The translations under genes were made by a program, and so were the position numbers. Of a DNA stretch of 44,298 bases, positions 41,508-44,298 are shown piece after piece; positions within the stretch are counted from its first letter, which is position 1, and each line of letters starts with the position of its first letter. The stretch is from an uncultured Flavobacteriales bacterium (GTDB lineage: Bacteria; Bacteroidota; Bacteroidia; Flavobacteriales_D; Parvicellaceae): NCBI GenBank assembly GCA_913042175.1, contig CAJWIX010000009.1, positions 1-44,298 of the forward strand, read 5' to 3'. The notes under the pieces are model-generated. The model did no database searches and was not told the origin of the DNA. It worked only from the letters and a program-made list of their open reading frames with translations.

Positions 41508-42650
41508 ATGAATTTTGATTTAACTGAAGATCAAAAAATGATAGCCCAAATGGTAAAGGATTTTGCCGAAAAGGAAATTAGGCCTAATGTAAATTTATGG
41601 GACGAATCTCAAATCTTTCCAAAAGATCTTTTTACAAAAGCAGGAGAATTAGGTCTAATGGGGGTTCTTGTTCCAGAAGAATATGGTGGTGCAGGCTTAG
41701 GATACATGGAATATATTTCAGTTATAGAAGAGATTTCTAAAGTTTGTGGCTCTATAGGCTTATCAGTCGCTGCCCATAATTCTTTGTGTACTAACCATAT
41801 TTTAAAATTTGGTAATGAAGAACAGAAGAAGAAATGGCTTCCAAAATTAGCAACTGGACAATGGATTGGCGCTTGGGGATTGACAGAACCAAATACAGGT
41901 TCTGATGCTATGAGGATGAAATGTACAGCTGTTCAAGATGGAGACCATTGGGTTATTAACGGTACTAAAAACTTTATAACACACGGTAAAACGGGAGATA
42001 TAATTGTTGCTATTGTAAGAACAGGTGAATTGTTAGATTCTCATGGTATGACAGCATTTGCAATTGAAAGAGGAACAGCAGGATTTAGTGGAGGTAAGAA
42101 AGAAGATAAACTAGGCATGAGAGCATCTGAAACAGCTGAGGTGATATTTGATAATTGCAGAGTACATAAGGACAATATCTTAGGTGAGATTGGAGAAGGT
42201 TTTATTCAATCTATGAAAATTTTAGATGGTGGGAGAATTTCTATAGGCGCTCTTGCTCTGGGTATGGCTGAAGGTGCAATGAACGCTTCAATTTCTTATT
42301 CAAAAGAAAGAGAACAATTTGGAAAGCCAATTGCTAAATTTCAGGGAGTATCTTTTAAACTTGCAGATATGGCAACTGAAATTGAGGCATCTAAATTATT
42401 GCTCTACAAAGCAGCCTACGAATTAATGAATGGGGGAGATGCAAATAAGTTTTCTGCTATGGCCAAATACAAGTCTTCTGAAGTTGCTGTTGCAGTTGCT
42501 AATGAAGCTGTACAAGTATTTGGAGGTTATGGTTATATTAAAGAATACCCAGTGGAGAAATTTTATAGAGATTCAAAATTGGCAACAATAGGTGAAGGAA
42601 CTTCAGAAATTCAAAAGTTAGTAATTTCTAGAGCTATACTTTCTAATTAA
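41508..42650 (+). CDS. Acyl-CoA dehydrogenase
   Basis: 380 aa; GAWGLTEPNTGSDA, QVFGGYGYIKEYPVEKFYRDSKLATIGEGTSEIQ. Confidence 0.95.
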   Translation: MNFDLTEDQKMIAQMVKDFAEKEIRPNVNLWDESQIFPKDLFTKAGELGLMGVLVPEEYGGAGLGYMEYISVIEEISKVCGSIGLSVAAHNSLCTNHILKFGNEEQKKKWLPKLATGQWIGAWGLTEPNTGSDAMRMKCTAVQDGDHWVINGTKNFITHGKTGDIIVAIVRTGELLDSHGMTAFAIERGTAGFSGGKKEDKLGMRASETAEVIFDNCRVHKDNILGEIGEGFIQSMKILDGGRISIGALALGMAEGAMNASISYSKEREQFGKPIAKFQGVSFKLADMATEIEASKLLLYKAAYELMNGGDANKFSAMAKYKSSEVAVAVANEAVQVFGGYGYIKEYPVEKFYRDSKLATIGEGTSEIQKLVISRAILSN

Positions 42651-42661
42651 GATTAATTATT

Positions 42662-42691
42662 TTGTGAATATTAATTTTATAATTAAATTTG
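42662..42691 (+). promoter_or_regulatory. Putative rpsU promoter (TTG - 19 nt - TAAATTTG)
   Basis: TTG 42662-42664 and exact TAnnTTTG 42684-42691, 19 nt before the ATG. Confidence 0.58.
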
Positions 42692-42710
42692 CAATCCAAA
42701 ATTTAAATTA

Positions 42711-42899
42711 ATGCTACAAATACCAGTAAAAGAAGGCGAGTCAATTGAAAAAGCGCTAAAGAAGTACAAAAAGAAATTTGAACGTACAGGAGTTCTAAAA
42801 GAATTAAGAACTCGTAAAGAGTACATCAAAAAATCTGTTGTTAGAAGGCAAGAGGTAATTAAAGCCCAATATGTGGAAAAATTAAAAGCTTCAGAATAA
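42711..42899 (+). CDS. rpsU: 30S ribosomal protein S21 (bS21)
   Basis: 62 aa; MLQIPVKEGESIEKALKKYKKKFERTGVLKELRTRKEYIKKS. Confidence 0.95.
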   Translation: MLQIPVKEGESIEKALKKYKKKFERTGVLKELRTRKEYIKKSVVRRQEVIKAQYVEKLKASE

Positions 42900-42923
42900 C
42901 ATTTTTTTAAATTAATCGTATTT

Positions 42924-42955
42924 AAAGGGGAACATGACTGTTCCCCTTTTTTTTT
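42924..42955 (+). terminator. Intrinsic terminator between rpsU and xerC
   Basis: AAAGGGGAACA-TGAC-TGTTCCCCTTT (11-bp perfect stem) plus T run. Confidence 0.88.
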
Positions 42956-42956
42956 A

Positions 42957-43841
42957 ATGAGTGAATCCCTAACAAATATCAACAACTATTTATCCTATTT
43001 AGAGTTAGAGAAGAGGTATTCAAAACACACCATTACATCTTATAAAAGAGATTTACAAGATTTTAAAGAATTTATAGATGAGTTTTATCAACTCCCTGTG
43101 AATCAAATAGAATTAACTCATGTTAGATCTTACATGGTTTCTCTTTTAGAAAAAGAATTAGCTAAAACATCTGTATCAAGAAAGATCAGTTCAGTTAAAT
43201 CATTTTTTAAGTACTTATTAAAGGAAAATATTATCGATTCATCTCCAGTACATTTGATAGAAACACCCAAACTAGAAAAAAGACTTCCGGTATTTATTAA
43301 AGAAGATGAATTAACAAAATTATTCGAAGAAATTCAATATGAAGAAGGGTTTAGTGGAGCAAGAGATAAGTTAATTCTTACGTTATTTTATCAAACTGGA
43401 ATGAGATTGTCTGAATTAATTAATTTAAAAGTTTCAGATGTGTATGAAGGTGAAATCAAGGTATTGGGGAAAAGAAATAAAGAACGCATTATTCCTTTGA
43501 CTAAAGGCACAATAAGTTTAATTCATTTATATCTAGAAGAGAGGGGTGATAAATTCTCGTCAAACTCTTATCTAATAGTAACAGACAAAGGCAATAAATT
43601 GTATGAAAAATTTGTTTATAGAAAAGTTAATCATTACCTTTCATTAGTTTCAAGTAAACAAAAAAAGAGTCCGCATATTTTGAGGCACACCTTTGCAACA
43701 CATATGCTTAATAATGGAGCAGATTTAAATGCTATCAAGGAATTGTTAGGTCATGAGAACCTAGCAGCAACTCAAGTATATACGCACAATACTTTTCAAA
43801 AATTAAAATCAATTCACGAACAGTCACACCCTCGTGGCTAA
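42957..43841 (+). CDS. xerC: Tyrosine recombinase XerC/XerD
   Basis: 294 aa; SAM-like N-terminus, YQTGMRLSELINL, HILRHTFATHMLNNGADLNAIKELLGHENLAATQVYTH. Confidence 0.92.
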   Translation: MSESLTNINNYLSYLELEKRYSKHTITSYKRDLQDFKEFIDEFYQLPVNQIELTHVRSYMVSLLEKELAKTSVSRKISSVKSFFKYLLKENIIDSSPVHLIETPKLEKRLPVFIKEDELTKLFEEIQYEEGFSGARDKLILTLFYQTGMRLSELINLKVSDVYEGEIKVLGKRNKERIIPLTKGTISLIHLYLEERGDKFSSNSYLIVTDKGNKLYEKFVYRKVNHYLSLVSSKQKKSPHILRHTFATHMLNNGADLNAIKELLGHENLAATQVYTHNTFQKLKSIHEQSHPRG

Positions 43842-43857
43842 AAATAAATCAATAATT

Positions 43858-44160
43858 ATGGATGTACAAGTTCAATCAATACGTTTCGTTGCAGATCAAA
43901 AATTAATTTCTTTTGTAAAACAAAGGTTAAATAAGCTTAATTTATTTTTCGATCATATAGTAGACTCTGAAGTTTATTTAAAAATTGATAGAGCAAACAC
44001 GAATGACAATAAAATTGTAGAGATTAAACTTAATATTCCTGGAAAAGAACTTTTTGCTAAAAAACAATGTAAATCTTTTGAGGAAGCTACTGATGAATCT
44101 ATCGAGGCTTTAAGAAGACAATTAAAGAGACACAAAGGTAAGCTTTACATGAAAAGCTAA
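43858..44160 (+). CDS. hpf: Ribosome hibernation-promoting factor (HPF/YfiA family)
   Basis: About 100 aa; MDVQVQSIRFVADQKLISFVKQRLNKLNLFFDHIVDSEVYLK; ATG at 43858 preferred over GTG at 43834. Confidence 0.87.
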   Translation: MDVQVQSIRFVADQKLISFVKQRLNKLNLFFDHIVDSEVYLKIDRANTNDNKIVEIKLNIPGKELFAKKQCKSFEEATDESIEALRRQLKRHKGKLYMKS

Positions 44161-44174
44161 ATTTTTCACTCACT

Positions 44175-44207
44175 TTGTAATATATACTATTTCTTTTTAT
44201 AAATTTG
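44175..44207 (+). promoter_or_regulatory. Putative tRNA-Thr promoter (TTG - 22 nt - TAAATTTG)
   Basis: TTG 44175-44177 and exact TAnnTTTG 44200-44207. Confidence 0.5.
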
Positions 44208-44238
44208 CAGACCTTTTCCGCGGGAGAGGTATTTTTTT

Positions 44239-44298
44239 GCCGGTGTAGCTCAGCTGGCTAGAGCAGCTGATTTGTAATCAGCAGGTCGTGGGTTCGAG
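44239..44298 (+). tRNA. tRNA-Thr (anticodon TGT), truncated by the window end
   Basis: GCCGGTG acceptor, TAGCTCAGCTGGCTAGAGC D-arm, GCTGA-TTTGTAA-TCAGC anticodon arm, start of GGTTCGAG T-arm. Confidence 0.93.

Noticed and set aside
42957-43841. Tyrosine recombinase as a mobile-element integrase
   Set aside because: Lies between rpsU and hpf near tRNA-Thr, the usual chromosomal XerC context in Bacteroidota as I know it; no att repeats or phage genes seen.

Overview
This 44.3 kb window is AT-rich chromosomal DNA from a Bacteroidota genome, most likely a marine Flavobacteriales relative. The assignment rests on the SufABCD, SecDF-fusion, GSII glutamine synthetase, T9SS-domain and rpsU-xerC-hpf-tRNA-Thr content, plus repeated TAnnTTTG -7 promoter elements. 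It is mostly housekeeping: rng, thiL, suf genes, murB, ftsE, gyrB, mdh, secDF, tatA, glnII, purM, prfA, pyrF, apt, acyl-CoA dehydrogenase, rpsU, xerC, hpf and a truncated tRNA-Thr. I saw no CRISPR array, phage, transposon or recognisable defence island. The most interesting signals are: (1) an ECF sigma factor translationally coupled to a membrane protein with anti-sigma-like topology and a periplasmic PKD plus T9SS type-B C-terminal domain; (2) a perfect Shine-Dalgarno and structured leader on rng, in a phylum that largely ignores SD, while rpsU has none; (3) six of six convergent gene junctions within 6 bp or overlapping, with palindromes on the stop codons and minus-strand terminators embedded in the opposite gene's coding sequence; (4) a secreted TPR protein overlapping a plug-less outer-membrane beta-barrel; (5) terminator hairpins abutting the start codons of purM and xerC; (6) a terminator-like hairpin between a promoter and tRNA-Thr. 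All calls come from reading the sequence; no database search was run.
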